The notes below the pieces were generated by a model that was not told where the DNA came from, ran no database searches, and was given only the letters and a program-made list of their open reading frames with translations. The position numbers and the translations under genes were made by a program. A DNA stretch of 64,000 nucleotides from Methanospirillum lacunae (GTDB lineage Archaea; Halobacteriota; Methanomicrobia; Methanomicrobiales; Methanospirillaceae): NCBI RefSeq assembly GCF_046195335.1, contig NZ_CP176093.1, one strand, 5' to 3'. Positions 48,257-57,702 of the stretch are shown here, in pieces (positions within the stretch are counted from its first letter, which is position 1; every line of letters starts with the position of its first letter).

Positions 48257-48562
48257 CTTCGGTCAACTTTTTTGGTTGAATTGCATTTCTTATCTTAATC
48301 AATGATTACTATTTACCCTTCTGTTGACCATCTGTACATTTTCATCGTAAAAATTATTGTGGAACTGCTATTTTTATGTAAAAAATACAAATTCCTATAA
48401 AGATAGGTCATGGATTCGTTAAAACCAACCATCAAGACAAGGTTAAACTAAATATCAAATAGAAACCAGTATTTATTATTTGAAAATGGTGAAAAATGAG
48501 TAATGACACAATCAATTGTAGAAAAAAATGTCAGAAATCTATTCAAAATAATAATAAGATGG
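48257..48562. other. Gap at the right edge of the island
   Basis: Begins with an inverted repeat (TCAAC...GTTGA, 48264-48278) enclosing a T-run, a likely terminator for the cassette. The rest is AT-rich, with no recognised gene or att-like repeat. Confidence 0.45.
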
Positions 48563-50032
48563 TTAAATCTTAAAATGTGACATCATTACCTGTAGATCCT
48601 TGACCAATGACAATATCTTTGTCGCCCCATTTGCCATTTCCTCCACAGATGTATTTGATTTTTCTGCCAGATCTGATAGTTCGTCCATTTCTTTCTCATC
48701 ATCGTTGATGAGTCGTGACAGATCCTGAATATCCTTGTTAACCATTGTTGTGTCATCTGCCTGTGAATCAGCGGCTTTAGAAATATCAGAGATACTGGTG
48801 ACTGTCATCTCAATCGTCAAAACAATCCCGTTCAACGAGGCAATAGTATTGTCGACATTCTCTATCTCACTCATAGTTTCTTCATGAGCTGACGTGATGG
48901 ATGCTGCAGTTTTCTCAGTACTTCTGACGATTCCCTCAATTACTTCACCTATCTTTCCGGTAGCCTCCCGTGATTCAAGGGCTAGAGATTTCACTTCACC
49001 AGCAACTACAGCAAAGCCCCTTCCATGTTCTCCAGCCCGTGCTGCCTCAATAGCAGCATTTAAAGCAAGAAGATTTGTCTGGCTGGCAATTTCACCTATA
49101 AGTCTTGAGAATTTAGCTATCTCTGCAGCACGAACGGTAAGTTCAGTGATCTGGTCTACAGCCTCTTTGGAGATTGACCCGATCTTCTGCATCTTCTTTG
49201 AGGTGTTTTTTCCGAGTTGGATTGCTTCCTGACCGATGGAATGTACATCACTGGTCAGACTCCGTACCTCCTGGATACTCCCGGCAATCTCCTCGATAGA
49301 TGCTGAGAGGTCACTGATTTTTGATTCAATATTATTGACATTTTCCCGCTGTTGAATTATCTTCTGTTCTGTTGAATGTGCGGTTTCGGATACCTTCTGG
49401 CTTACCCCTACAACCTGATCTGTAGCTGATGAGATCTCAGTGATCATCTTCTCGAGAATTGCAGATTTCTGCCTTATCTTCTCAATTACATCACGGAGAT
49501 ACATAATAGTATTATTATAGTCAGTCTTTATCCGTGAGAGAGGATCCCCGTCATTAATCGATACCAAGAGGGTCAGATCCCCAGAAGATACCGCCTGAAG
49601 ACTCTTTTCAAGGTCAGTAATACTCAACTCATATGCATTTTCTCCCGTTTCTTTAGGTTTTTGCGGTATGATACTTACAAGAATTCCGGGAGACTCTTTC
49701 CATGTGATTTTGGTAAAAAAGGATTCAGCCGTAAAGGAATATCCTGTACGATCATTATAATTCCACGTAACAGTATCAGAATCGCCTGAAAGGACCCGGG
49801 GAAAAATAACTCCATTCAAATATTCAACCGATCTTCCATCTGTTTGTGTTGAAGAACTAATGATTTCGTGTTTCTTTCCGATGATATCGGCAATATTACT
49901 GGCATGGAATAGAGTTAATGCAGAATGGTTACAAAATACATGCACTTCGTTCTGAATAATCAGAATCGCCTGAGGGAGTGCATCAAGTATGTTCTTACAG
50001 TCTCCAGAAAAAATTAATTCAGGATTAGACAT
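48563..50032 (-). CDS. Soluble PAS-containing chemoreceptor (489 aa)
   Basis: No membrane helix. A PAS-like domain occupies about residues 10-125, a HAMP-like segment about 130-185, and the rest is the MCP signalling coiled coil with S-Q-T-N-L-L-A-L-N-A-A-I-E-A-A-R-A-G and G-R-G-F-A-V-V-A. It would sense an intracellular signal (redox, energy or small ligand) and act through CheW/CheA. No CheR pentapeptide. Monocistronic. Confidence 0.9.
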   Translation of the reverse strand: MSNPELIFSGDCKNILDALPQAILIIQNEVHVFCNHSALTLFHASNIADIIGKKHEIISSSTQTDGRSVEYLNGVIFPRVLSGDSDTVTWNYNDRTGYSFTAESFFTKITWKESPGILVSIIPQKPKETGENAYELSITDLEKSLQAVSSGDLTLLVSINDGDPLSRIKTDYNNTIMYLRDVIEKIRQKSAILEKMITEISSATDQVVGVSQKVSETAHSTEQKIIQQRENVNNIESKISDLSASIEEIAGSIQEVRSLTSDVHSIGQEAIQLGKNTSKKMQKIGSISKEAVDQITELTVRAAEIAKFSRLIGEIASQTNLLALNAAIEAARAGEHGRGFAVVAGEVKSLALESREATGKIGEVIEGIVRSTEKTAASITSAHEETMSEIENVDNTIASLNGIVLTIEMTVTSISDISKAADSQADDTTMVNKDIQDLSRLINDDEKEMDELSDLAEKSNTSVEEMANGATKILSLVKDLQVMMSHFKI

Positions 50033-50149
50033 TTACTACTTCCTCACGTTATAACGGACAGAACCATTTCACATAAAAACCAACTCGAACTGGACAATAT
50101 TATATATCATTTAATAACTACAATATTCAAGTTCAAGTAATCTGACCTT

Positions 50150-51676
50150 TTAATCCTTATTAACCTCCTGATTCATAGCATTCATGATCTTAAATGCATT
50201 AATTAAACGTTTGAAAGATTCGACCAATTCCCCAATCTCACTATTCCTGGTTTCGACATTAATCTCGGCACTTAGATCACCCATACTAACCTGCTTGGCA
50301 ACATCTGTAAGTTTTTGAATTGGTATTACATACTCTTCCATTAAATAATTCAGATTCTTCTCTGATTTTTCCTCATCCCCTTGTAATTGAGAATTAATTG
50401 CCTCCATAATTTTAAATGCATTAATCATCCGTTTGAATGAATCAGTCAATTCATCAATTTCTTCAAAAGAGATCTTTTCTACCTCTACATCAAGATCTCC
50501 CATACTTACCCGGTTTGCTACCTCGGTTAACTGTTTAATTGGAATCAAATAATGTTTCAACAGAAAATTCCGGATTTTTTCTGATCGGATCAATCTCTGA
50601 TCCAAAAGGTCGATAATATGATCAATAGCATCCACCTGTTGATTGATCTGATCCGCAATAGGTTTCTCTATGTCATCTGTGAGTGTACTGATTATGGTAA
50701 GAGGATTTCGAATCTGATCATTCAAAGTAGAAAGAGTTTCCATATTTGTATTGATTTGGGAAATAGCATCCTTGATTTTTAAATCCTGTTCCTTTCTATC
50801 AGTAATATCCCGGTCGATAACGAGTACCTGGTGTTCATTTAGGATCTTGAGACGTGCTTCATAGTATTTTCTATGGCCTGACAAAATATGCTCATATTCA
50901 AACTGACATAAATCCTTATTCTTGAGAGTCTGGGTAATCTTCTGCTCAAAAATATCAATCATTTCTCTTGAAAGGCCAATTGTCTGTATATTTTTACCGA
51001 CAAAGTCTTTCAAGTCTGATGATGATGACAATTTTGGAATATGGGAATCAAGGAATACACCTTCATCTGAAATAATAAACATGATATCTGGTATAGCATC
51101 AAGAATTGTGCTATTCCGTTCCATGATCGAGATAAGTTCCTGTTCTTTTTTAAGTAATTCCTGATAATTTCTCCGTGCTTCTTCATCTTTTAATAGTAAT
51201 TCTTTGGTTTTTGCGTGAAGTTCTTCATTCGAGCGTTTCAGGTCATCCTCCATCTGTTTCCGCTCAGATATATCTTCAATACTCCCTTCGTAATAACTGA
51301 CTACCCCGTTTTCATCAAAAAATACTTTTCCGGTATTTTTTACCCAGATGCGAGTTCCATCATATTTTATAAGTTGTGTTTCAAAGTTACGTACAATCCC
51401 ATCATGGTTTATCATCTGCATCCATTTTGTCCGTGTTTCTGGATGATAATATAATGAATTCAGGGGAACTGCCATCAGGGTATCCCGATCAGGATACCCA
51501 AGTAGTTGTAATAAAGCAGAATTACAGTCCAGAATACAACCTTCCGGGGAAGTCCTATACAGGCCAATTGGGAATGTATCATAAAAAGATCTGAGTTGCT
51601 TATCTTCTATCATGGGAATTTTAGATGGATGTTTCTTCATTTTTATGGAACCCATTGAATGACAAACGTTAATCAT
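50150..51676 (-). CDS. PAS protein with pseudo-kinase helix and two terminal HAMP domains (508 aa)
   Basis: PAS domains at about 25-140 and 185-300 are joined by a coiled coil. Next comes a dimerisation-helix module, L-N-D-Q-I-R-N-P-L-T-I-I, with D320 where kinases have His, and no ATPase domain. The protein ends in two HAMP domains (about 370-425 and 440-500) with nearly the same sequence (V-S-M-G-D-L, I-N-A-F-K-I-M). No membrane helix or catalytic domain. HAMP dimers could pair with the HAMP-ended receptor encoded just upstream. Start uncertain; no clear ribosome-binding site. Confidence 0.87.
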   Translation of the reverse strand: MINVCHSMGSIKMKKHPSKIPMIEDKQLRSFYDTFPIGLYRTSPEGCILDCNSALLQLLGYPDRDTLMAVPLNSLYYHPETRTKWMQMINHDGIVRNFETQLIKYDGTRIWVKNTGKVFFDENGVVSYYEGSIEDISERKQMEDDLKRSNEELHAKTKELLLKDEEARRNYQELLKKEQELISIMERNSTILDAIPDIMFIISDEGVFLDSHIPKLSSSSDLKDFVGKNIQTIGLSREMIDIFEQKITQTLKNKDLCQFEYEHILSGHRKYYEARLKILNEHQVLVIDRDITDRKEQDLKIKDAISQINTNMETLSTLNDQIRNPLTIISTLTDDIEKPIADQINQQVDAIDHIIDLLDQRLIRSEKIRNFLLKHYLIPIKQLTEVANRVSMGDLDVEVEKISFEEIDELTDSFKRMINAFKIMEAINSQLQGDEEKSEKNLNYLMEEYVIPIQKLTDVAKQVSMGDLSAEINVETRNSEIGELVESFKRLINAFKIMNAMNQEVNKD

Positions 51677-51723
51677 AGTTTTAAGATATTCCCGTGTATT
51701 CTTAAGTTAAAAGCAGGAAGCTT

Positions 51724-51945
51724 TTATTTCATGGCCTTCAAATTTTCTTTAATCTTCAGGGCTGTTTCATCACCCAGCGTCTTCTTAACCCCTTCATAAA
51801 TTAAATCAATAAGTACGTTCATATCGGCTTTGGTGAGTTCTGCAGGTGTTTTTTTCATCTTCATACATACCTGCTTGAGAAAAATCGGTGCAGAAGGACC
51901 GATACTTTTTGCCAGTATGGTTGTAATATCGGCATCTAGACTCAT
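51724..51945 (-). CDS. Small helical protein between two HAMP proteins (73 aa)
   Basis: Entirely helical by appearance: I-L-A-K-S-I-G-P-S-A-P-I-F-L-K at the start, then K-K-T-P-A-E-L and a terminal amphipathic helix. It resembles the short helical domain sometimes found at the end of bacterial signalling proteins, where I-G-P-x-A precedes a helix; that is only a similarity. Its ATG overlaps the stop of the upstream receptor (ATGA), so it is translationally coupled and probably forms a complex with it. No family assigned. Confidence 0.72.
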   Translation of the reverse strand: MSLDADITTILAKSIGPSAPIFLKQVCMKMKKTPAELTKADMNVLIDLIYEGVKKTLGDETALKIKENLKAMK

Positions 51946-52907
51946 TTTTCTTCCTCCTCCTTATCTTCCTGCATAGAGACCATAATCTTGAAAGCATTAA
52001 TCATCCGCCTGAAGGATTCCGCCAGATCATCTATCTCATCATTGGTGTGAACATCAATTTTTGTTTGAAGATCACCCATGCTTATTTTGTCAGCAATCAC
52101 TGTCAGCTTTTTAATTGGTCTTGAAATGCTCATGGCCATTACACATACAATGACAATGACAATGATCATGGTGATAATTGTAATCAACAGAATAGTATTG
52201 CTGGAACTCATGCTTTCTGTTGCAATTTTTATATCATTTACCGTGTGCTGAATGGAAGAATTGAGTTTTTGTTTGAGTTGTGTGGATGGGACAGTAAATT
52301 CTTCCATATACGTCGTTGCGGAAGATTGTAACATCACTCCATCAGCAGTGGGAACTCCAATGGGTTGTATGTACATGAATTTAGATCTTGTTACACCATC
52401 TGGATCAGGCCAGTCATAATATCCCCCATGAGGTGTTCCATTTATTGTTGGTTCAACTACTTTCCAAAAAGACGGATATTTCACTTTAAATGGAGCGGTA
52501 TCAAAATTTATTAAATTCGGGTTTGGATGGAATCGAATAATGGAAGATATATTGTCATATTCGACAGTGCAAACGTATCCTCTGTCTCCTAATTTCTGGA
52601 CCGCTATTTTTTGAAATTCTGTATCGTTTTGAAGATCACTCAATGTTTTAGTCGGATTTGCTTTGATATATATTGCTGCCTGGGCAGCTGTATCTATGGC
52701 TTTTTGAGTAATCAGTTTTTCACCAAGATCCATCAAAGCTTTCGAACTATCATTAATTGCAACATCGCCCATATTTTGGGCATTATTCGCAGCATTCATG
52801 CCGATAGCTTTCTCATCCTGTAAAGCCAGGTATCCCATGATACCAAGAGGAACCAAAGTCAGTATCAGCATTACAACAAGAAGTTTTGTTAAAATTGTTG
52901 TCTTCAT
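51942..52907 (-). CDS. Cache receptor ending at a HAMP domain (321 aa)
   Basis: Two membrane helices (about 8-28 and 219-241) flank an extracytoplasmic small Cache domain, recognised by G-G-Y-Y-D-W-P-D-P-D-G and the following K-F-M-Y-I. The protein ends in a HAMP (P-I-K-K-L, I-S-M-G-D-L, E-I-D-D-L, R-R-M-I-N-A-F-K-I-M), plus an acidic tail, with no kinase, MCP or cyclase domain. ATG at 52907 has AGGGG 8 bases upstream. First gene of a coupled pair with the 73-residue protein. Confidence 0.9.
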   Translation of the reverse strand: MKTTILTKLLVVMLILTLVPLGIMGYLALQDEKAIGMNAANNAQNMGDVAINDSSKALMDLGEKLITQKAIDTAAQAAIYIKANPTKTLSDLQNDTEFQKIAVQKLGDRGYVCTVEYDNISSIIRFHPNPNLINFDTAPFKVKYPSFWKVVEPTINGTPHGGYYDWPDPDGVTRSKFMYIQPIGVPTADGVMLQSSATTYMEEFTVPSTQLKQKLNSSIQHTVNDIKIATESMSSSNTILLITIITMIIVIVIVCVMAMSISRPIKKLTVIADKISMGDLQTKIDVHTNDEIDDLAESFRRMINAFKIMVSMQEDKEEEEK

Positions 52908-53776
52908 CTCTATACCCCTTTTGACTACCCCGGTATTCCATAACATGTAATTGAGTACTCTTTTAATCCTCTGAAACTACTCCCGGTGAAGGTATGTTCA
53001 AAAATCAAAAAGGGGAAATGAAACGATAGTCTCAAAGGAATAATTAGAAATCGGCGTAGTTGCTCCAGAAAAAACTGACCCGTACGTTGTACATACAAAA
53101 GCAATGTAACCAGTAAGATAATCACACATAAGTGCATGATTTCTAACTGTGTATTTAGAAAATAAATATAAAAAAGAATGGGTTAAAAGAGTTCTGGTTT
53201 CCAGATTACCAGAAAGGGTTTACCTGATAAAAGAATGTTTTCTTGCTCTATATAGAAACTAATTACTAGAAAAATAAAAAATATTCAATGAAATATATTA
53301 AAAAACATTTTTTACTTGAACTAACTAAAAATTGAAAGAATTAACAAACATATGGATAAACACCCTAAATTCAATTGAATTCAGAATATTGATGCAAATA
53401 ATTATCTGCGCTTTTTCTTATCTATCGATATCGTGTATTATTCCACAACAATCATTGAAGCCGTTGCGAAAATTATTTTAAGGATTATTTAATCCAGGTA
53501 ATTCATCATCAAATAGGTAATACTTCCGTCTAATGAATAATAAAAACCTGATGAGACTGTCCAAGGAGGTCCAATTATTTAAATTGTTCATAAAATTTCG
53601 CGATTTTCAATTCCTTTTTCGTTTCTTTAATTCCTGGGGAACCAGATTTGGACACTATTATATTCTATGAAACTGGCCTTTATACTCGTTGACTCAAATG
53701 AAAAAACACTTCACATGGGACTGTAAATCCAACAAATAGTTTTTTTTCAAAAAAAGAACTCTGATATCTGATCTAT
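52908..53776. other. 0.87-kb gap with no recognised gene
   Basis: AT-rich, without a convincing frame, tRNA or repeat. It should contain the promoter of the Cache-HAMP operon on the minus strand and the 3' end region of the ferredoxin gene. Confidence 0.5.
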
Positions 53777-54442
53777 TCAAATTCTCTTTCTCATTACTGT
53801 TGCCTGTGTAGGGCAGACAGAAACGCAAAGTCCACAGCCAAGACACCGGTCTGATTGATACAGAAGGGTATTATCAGTTATTTTCCTTGCATTAAATACG
53901 CATCTTACGATACAATCACCGCATGAAGTACATAGACCGGAATCTGTTTCAGCCACATAGTCAGATCTGGCTATCAGATCTGTACGGTTATAGTTGATCA
54001 CAAGTTGAAGATCGTGACAACAGCAGGCACAACAACTACAGAGTGCATAGATCTTATGACCTGGCATAAACAGTGCCATATGAATAAGGCCATGTTTGTC
54101 TACCTCTTTTAATCGCTCTGATGCTTCATATAAAGTGAGATATTTTGCTTTTCCTAAAGATACCATTTTATCTGCCAGATCATCTATGAGCAGACAGACA
54201 TCCCTGGGTTTGTCGCACCGGTTATAATGAATTCGGCAGAGACAGTCAATTAATGCAAATGAACGGGATTCCTTGAGTATAGTAAGAACCTGATCTGATG
54301 GCATCACCCATTGTTCAGGTTTAAATGATTCACAAACAGGATAGACCCGGGAGGAGGTAGTAAAACTTCCGGTTTTTCTCCATTTGTCATATTTGTCTAC
54401 ATACCCTTTCAGGTATTCATCCATAGGTTTTTCGAAATCCAT
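53777..54442 (-). CDS. Iron-sulfur protein with two C-terminal 4Fe-4S clusters (221 aa)
   Basis: C-terminal ferredoxin module with C-T-S-C-G-D-C-I-V-R-C and C-L-G-C-G-L-C-V-S-V-C-P (two CxxCxxCxxxC/P motifs). The N-terminal 150 residues carry further cysteines (C-L-C-R, C-S-C-C-A-C-C-C), possibly binding another cluster or metal. No membrane helix. It would transfer electrons for an unidentified redox partner; no partner gene is nearby except a methyltransferase-like gene upstream. Confidence 0.85.
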   Translation of the reverse strand: MDFEKPMDEYLKGYVDKYDKWRKTGSFTTSSRVYPVCESFKPEQWVMPSDQVLTILKESRSFALIDCLCRIHYNRCDKPRDVCLLIDDLADKMVSLGKAKYLTLYEASERLKEVDKHGLIHMALFMPGHKIYALCSCCACCCHDLQLVINYNRTDLIARSDYVAETDSGLCTSCGDCIVRCVFNARKITDNTLLYQSDRCLGCGLCVSVCPTQATVMRKRI

Positions 54443-54507
54443 TTTTCCTTTTCCTCAATGAAGATCTTCACGATATGAAATTGTATTAATTATTCCGCAT
54501 AGAAAGA

Positions 54508-54945
54508 TCATATCCACTTTCTTACTGTACGCTTATAGTGTATGAATTCCTCTCCAAAAACTCTCTCCAGAGTTTTTTCCTCAAGGGGAATAAATCTGAC
54601 CTCCATAATTACAATAAATAATAGAGGAAATATAAACGAAATGCCGGTTCCCATAAGAATAGCAGTTCCAAGTAATATTGCTGCCATTCCAAGATATACC
54701 GGGTTACGGCTGAATCTAAATGGTCCGGATGTCACAAGTGCCCCGGGTATTTCAAATGGCGATAGTGTTGTGTGGTTTTTTATAAGGACCGATCGGGTCC
54801 AGCAACAGAGGAATAATCCGGCAATGACAAATAACAGGCCGAGATATGTGACCGGTGTATTAATTATTGGAGGAGTGCTAAATCCAAAATATGCTAGAAC
54901 TGACAAACCGAGCATTAAAAGAAAATATGATTGACCATCTGCCAT
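54508..54945 (-). CDS. Isoprenylcysteine carboxyl methyltransferase-like membrane protein (145 aa)
   Basis: Four to five membrane helices and the family signature in the second half: G-P-F-R-F-S-R-N-P-V-Y-L-G, then E-E-K-T-L-E-R-V-F-G-E-E-F with Y-K-R. These residues bind S-adenosylmethionine and substrate in ICMT/PEMT enzymes. The true substrate is unknown (possibly a lipid or prenyl group). The ATG at 54945 was chosen because of AGGG 9 bases upstream; a GTG at 54975 would add 10 residues. A related, frameshifted gene lies at 59202-59760. Confidence 0.85.
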   Translation of the reverse strand: MADGQSYFLLMLGLSVLAYFGFSTPPIINTPVTYLGLLFVIAGLFLCCWTRSVLIKNHTTLSPFEIPGALVTSGPFRFSRNPVYLGMAAILLGTAILMGTGISFIFPLLFIVIMEVRFIPLEEKTLERVFGEEFIHYKRTVRKWI

Positions 54946-55444
54946 AGAACTGACCCTAATTAAACCTTTACACACGAGTGCATGAAAATTTTATTCTGTT
55001 ATACGGGTTTATGGAGTCACATATATATTTGAATCGCAAAAATATAGAATTCTCCTGCTAGTGTTTTCTGATAAATATCCATTTTAGTTATCTCAATCTC
55101 TCTGATAATTAAATCCGAAATTTGATTTCCGATATAAATACTCGTTCTTTCAACAAAGTATTATTTAGTGTAAGAATCATATACAGATATTTGATAAATC
55201 ACACAATAGCCTGGTTTAATTAAAAATTAAACATGATATTGAAGAATTTTCAAAGATTTTTCAACACACGATATTTAATAATATTCCTAATGGCGCCGTT
55301 GACGCCGCATTTATCCTGATACAACCAATACTCTGTATTCTATAATACTGGATGGGGCGAAAAAAATCCACAGTATTATTATCATCACACTAATTTCTAG
55401 TTACACGTAATGGGTTAATTGTACACATCGAACAAGCTGCCCAG

Positions 55445-55487
55445 GATGATCCAATCGGGGGGTTGGATCATCATGAAGGATCCTTCA
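55445..55487 (+). ncRNA. Structured leader before the chemoreceptor: stem-loop plus palindrome
   Basis: GATGATCCAA (55445-55454) and TTGGATCATC (55463-55472) pair perfectly around a G-rich eight-base loop, and a perfect 14-bp palindrome, TGAAGGATCCTTCA, follows at 55474-55487. This is far more structure than the neighbouring leaders show, about 86-128 bases before the MCP start. It may be a regulatory RNA or a protein-binding site. The rest of the 54946-55572 gap shows no gene. Confidence 0.5.
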
Positions 55488-55572
55488 GGAATTACCCTGG
55501 CATGTCTATTCCGCCAGGTAAACTGAGATCGAAAGAGCGGAGCAACCGGTTACAATTTGAGCAAATGATATT

Positions 55573-57681
55573 ATGCAAACGTTAGATGATATAAAAATCG
55601 GACCCAAACTTATTGGTTCTTTCCTCGCTGTGGTTCTCATAATGATTATCGTTGGAATAGTCGGATTTTCCGGGGTGTCAACCACAAACGGGTACCTCAA
55701 CCAGATGTATAGTCAACAATTGATCCCGACAGATATACTTGAAAGAACCCAGTCTGATCTCTGGCATATCAGAGGAAATCCCACAGGGTATCTGGCGATA
55801 ATCTCAACGCGGGATACCAACAGACAAGAGGGCACCGATCTCATGAAAGTCATAGATGATGATTTGTCATCGTATGAGCCATATCTGGCAACGGAAAATG
55901 AACATGCCATATATGATGAAGGCAAGAAATCATGGGTAAAATACAAAGCTGCCCTTGTCAATTTTTATAATCTCGTTGATTCGGGAAAGACAGATGAAGC
56001 TCTAGCAGAACTGACAACCGGAGACCTGGTTAACGAGAGAAAAGCCTTTTCCAGTGCACTCGATAAACTGATTACACTCAATATCAATGATGCCAAGGAA
56101 TTATCTCAAGAGGGTGCAAATACAGTATCATCGAGTATTATCCTCCTTATTGTATCAATTATTATAGGTGCCATTGCAGCATTCTCTCTCGGGTTGATCA
56201 TAAGTAAAAGTATCACCGGGCCTCTGGCACAAGGTGTTCTCATGATGAAAGAGATGAGCACCGGTCATCTTGGCAACAGACTGAAGATGACACGAAAAGA
56301 CGAAATCGGTGAACTTACTACTGCCATGGACAGTTTTTCAGATCAACTCCAGTTTGTCATAATTGGAGGAATGAAACAGATAGCAGCGGGAGATATCTCA
56401 CTTTCAATTACAGCACAGGATGAAAAGGATGAAATTGCACCAGCCTTCAACCAGTTAATTGGTGCGATTAACGATATTATTGGTGAAGTTGGGATACTCA
56501 TCTCTGAAGCAGAAGAGGGACGCCTTAAAAAACGCGGTGAAACAACCAGGTTTACAGGAGCCTATCAGAATATCATTATCGGTATTAACAATATGCTTGA
56601 TGCCATTACAACTCCGCTCAATGAAGCGCTCAGAGTCGCTGATCTCTACTCACATGCCAAATTTTCAGCACGGTTTAATGAGGAGATCGTTGTAAAAGGA
56701 GACTTAATTGCACTTAAAGAAGGTCTCAACACCATTGGACTTGAACTCTCTACTGCAATAAAAAATATATCTGAACAGGTTAGTGCTCTTTCAGCATCTT
56801 CAGAAGAAGCGGCAGCAAGTGTGGAAGAAATTACATCGGGCTCTGCCTCTGTTGCACAGAGCTCAGGAATTGTAAGTGCAAATGCAGATAAAAGTGTCAA
56901 TGCTGTAAACCAGGTCCTTGGTGCAATGGAAGAACTCAACAGGTCTGTTGCATCTGTTGCCTCAAAAGTCGATTCAGTAAACAGATTAACACAGGAAGCA
57001 AACGGAATTTCTACTAAAGGAGTGAAACAGGCAGCAATAGCTGAAGGTGGAATTACATCAATTAATGGGGCTGTGAATGATGTTGGTGTAATCATCAATG
57101 AAATCAGAGACCAGATGAATGAGATCAACAAAATTGTTGTAATTATTAGCGATATAGCAGATCAGACAAACCTTCTGGCTCTTAATGCAGCTATCGAAGC
57201 AGCCCGAGCCGGTGATGCAGGAATGGGTTTTGCTGTTGTGGCCGACGAAGTTAAGACTCTTGCACAGGAATCACAGGGATCTGCTGAAAATATCTCAAAG
57301 ATCATTACTTCTCTTCAGCAACAGTCTCAACGGGCAGCAAGTGCAATGGATCTCGCAACTACAGAAGTTTCTAAGGGATCATCTGCAATAACAGAAACTA
57401 TCCAGTTATTCCATCACATGGCAGAGCAGGTTGAAGAGATCTCAATGCATATGACAGAAGTCGCCAGTCTGTCTGAAGAAGAGTCTGCAGCAGTTGAAGA
57501 GATAACGTCCAGTGTATCTGAAGTAAAAGATATGGCAACCGGGACAGCAGAAGAAGCAGTGAGCACTGCAGCAGCAACAGAGGAGACTGCTTCTGCTCTC
57601 AATCAGGTGTCAGAAATTATCAGTAACCTTTCAGTCATAGCAACCCGGATTGATGAATCAGTTACTCGATTGAACGGTTAA
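55573..57681 (+). CDS. Methyl-accepting chemotaxis protein, transmembrane (702 aa)
   Basis: Membrane helices at about 11-33 and 191-213 flank a four-helix-bundle sensor; HAMP repeats run to about 390; the signalling tip reads D-Q-T-N-L-L-A-L-N-A-A-I-E-A-A-R-A-G. It is a close paralogue of the receptor at 27288 (shared F-T-G-A-Y and N-N-M-L segments), with a different sensor part. Followed by cheW after 21 bases. Upstream is an unusually structured leader. Confidence 0.93.
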   Translation: MQTLDDIKIGPKLIGSFLAVVLIMIIVGIVGFSGVSTTNGYLNQMYSQQLIPTDILERTQSDLWHIRGNPTGYLAIISTRDTNRQEGTDLMKVIDDDLSSYEPYLATENEHAIYDEGKKSWVKYKAALVNFYNLVDSGKTDEALAELTTGDLVNERKAFSSALDKLITLNINDAKELSQEGANTVSSSIILLIVSIIIGAIAAFSLGLIISKSITGPLAQGVLMMKEMSTGHLGNRLKMTRKDEIGELTTAMDSFSDQLQFVIIGGMKQIAAGDISLSITAQDEKDEIAPAFNQLIGAINDIIGEVGILISEAEEGRLKKRGETTRFTGAYQNIIIGINNMLDAITTPLNEALRVADLYSHAKFSARFNEEIVVKGDLIALKEGLNTIGLELSTAIKNISEQVSALSASSEEAAASVEEITSGSASVAQSSGIVSANADKSVNAVNQVLGAMEELNRSVASVASKVDSVNRLTQEANGISTKGVKQAAIAEGGITSINGAVNDVGVIINEIRDQMNEINKIVVIISDIADQTNLLALNAAIEAARAGDAGMGFAVVADEVKTLAQESQGSAENISKIITSLQQQSQRAASAMDLATTEVSKGSSAITETIQLFHHMAEQVEEISMHMTEVASLSEEESAAVEEITSSVSEVKDMATGTAEEAVSTAAATEETASALNQVSEIISNLSVIATRIDESVTRLNG

Positions 57682-57702
57682 AACAGATATTCTGGAGAGA
57701 AC

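Larger units (their letters stand above)
42200..48260. mobile_element. Probable integrated replicon (plasmid- or virus-like island)
   Basis: Grouped because of an iteron cluster, a PrimPol-helicase replication gene, a nuclease-fold gene, small genes with strong GGTG-type ribosome-binding sites, and GC content clearly above the surrounding chromosome. No integrase, tRNA target or flanking repeat was identified, so the boundaries are approximate and the DUF2971 gene may or may not belong to it. Confidence 0.55.

Noticed and set aside
55508..55550. Resemblance to the 5' half of a c-di-GMP-I (GEMM) riboswitch (GGTAAAC ... CGAAAG ... GCAA)
   Set aside because: The second stem and the 3' half are missing before the start codon, spacing differs, and archaea generally lack c-di-GMP signalling; judged coincidental.
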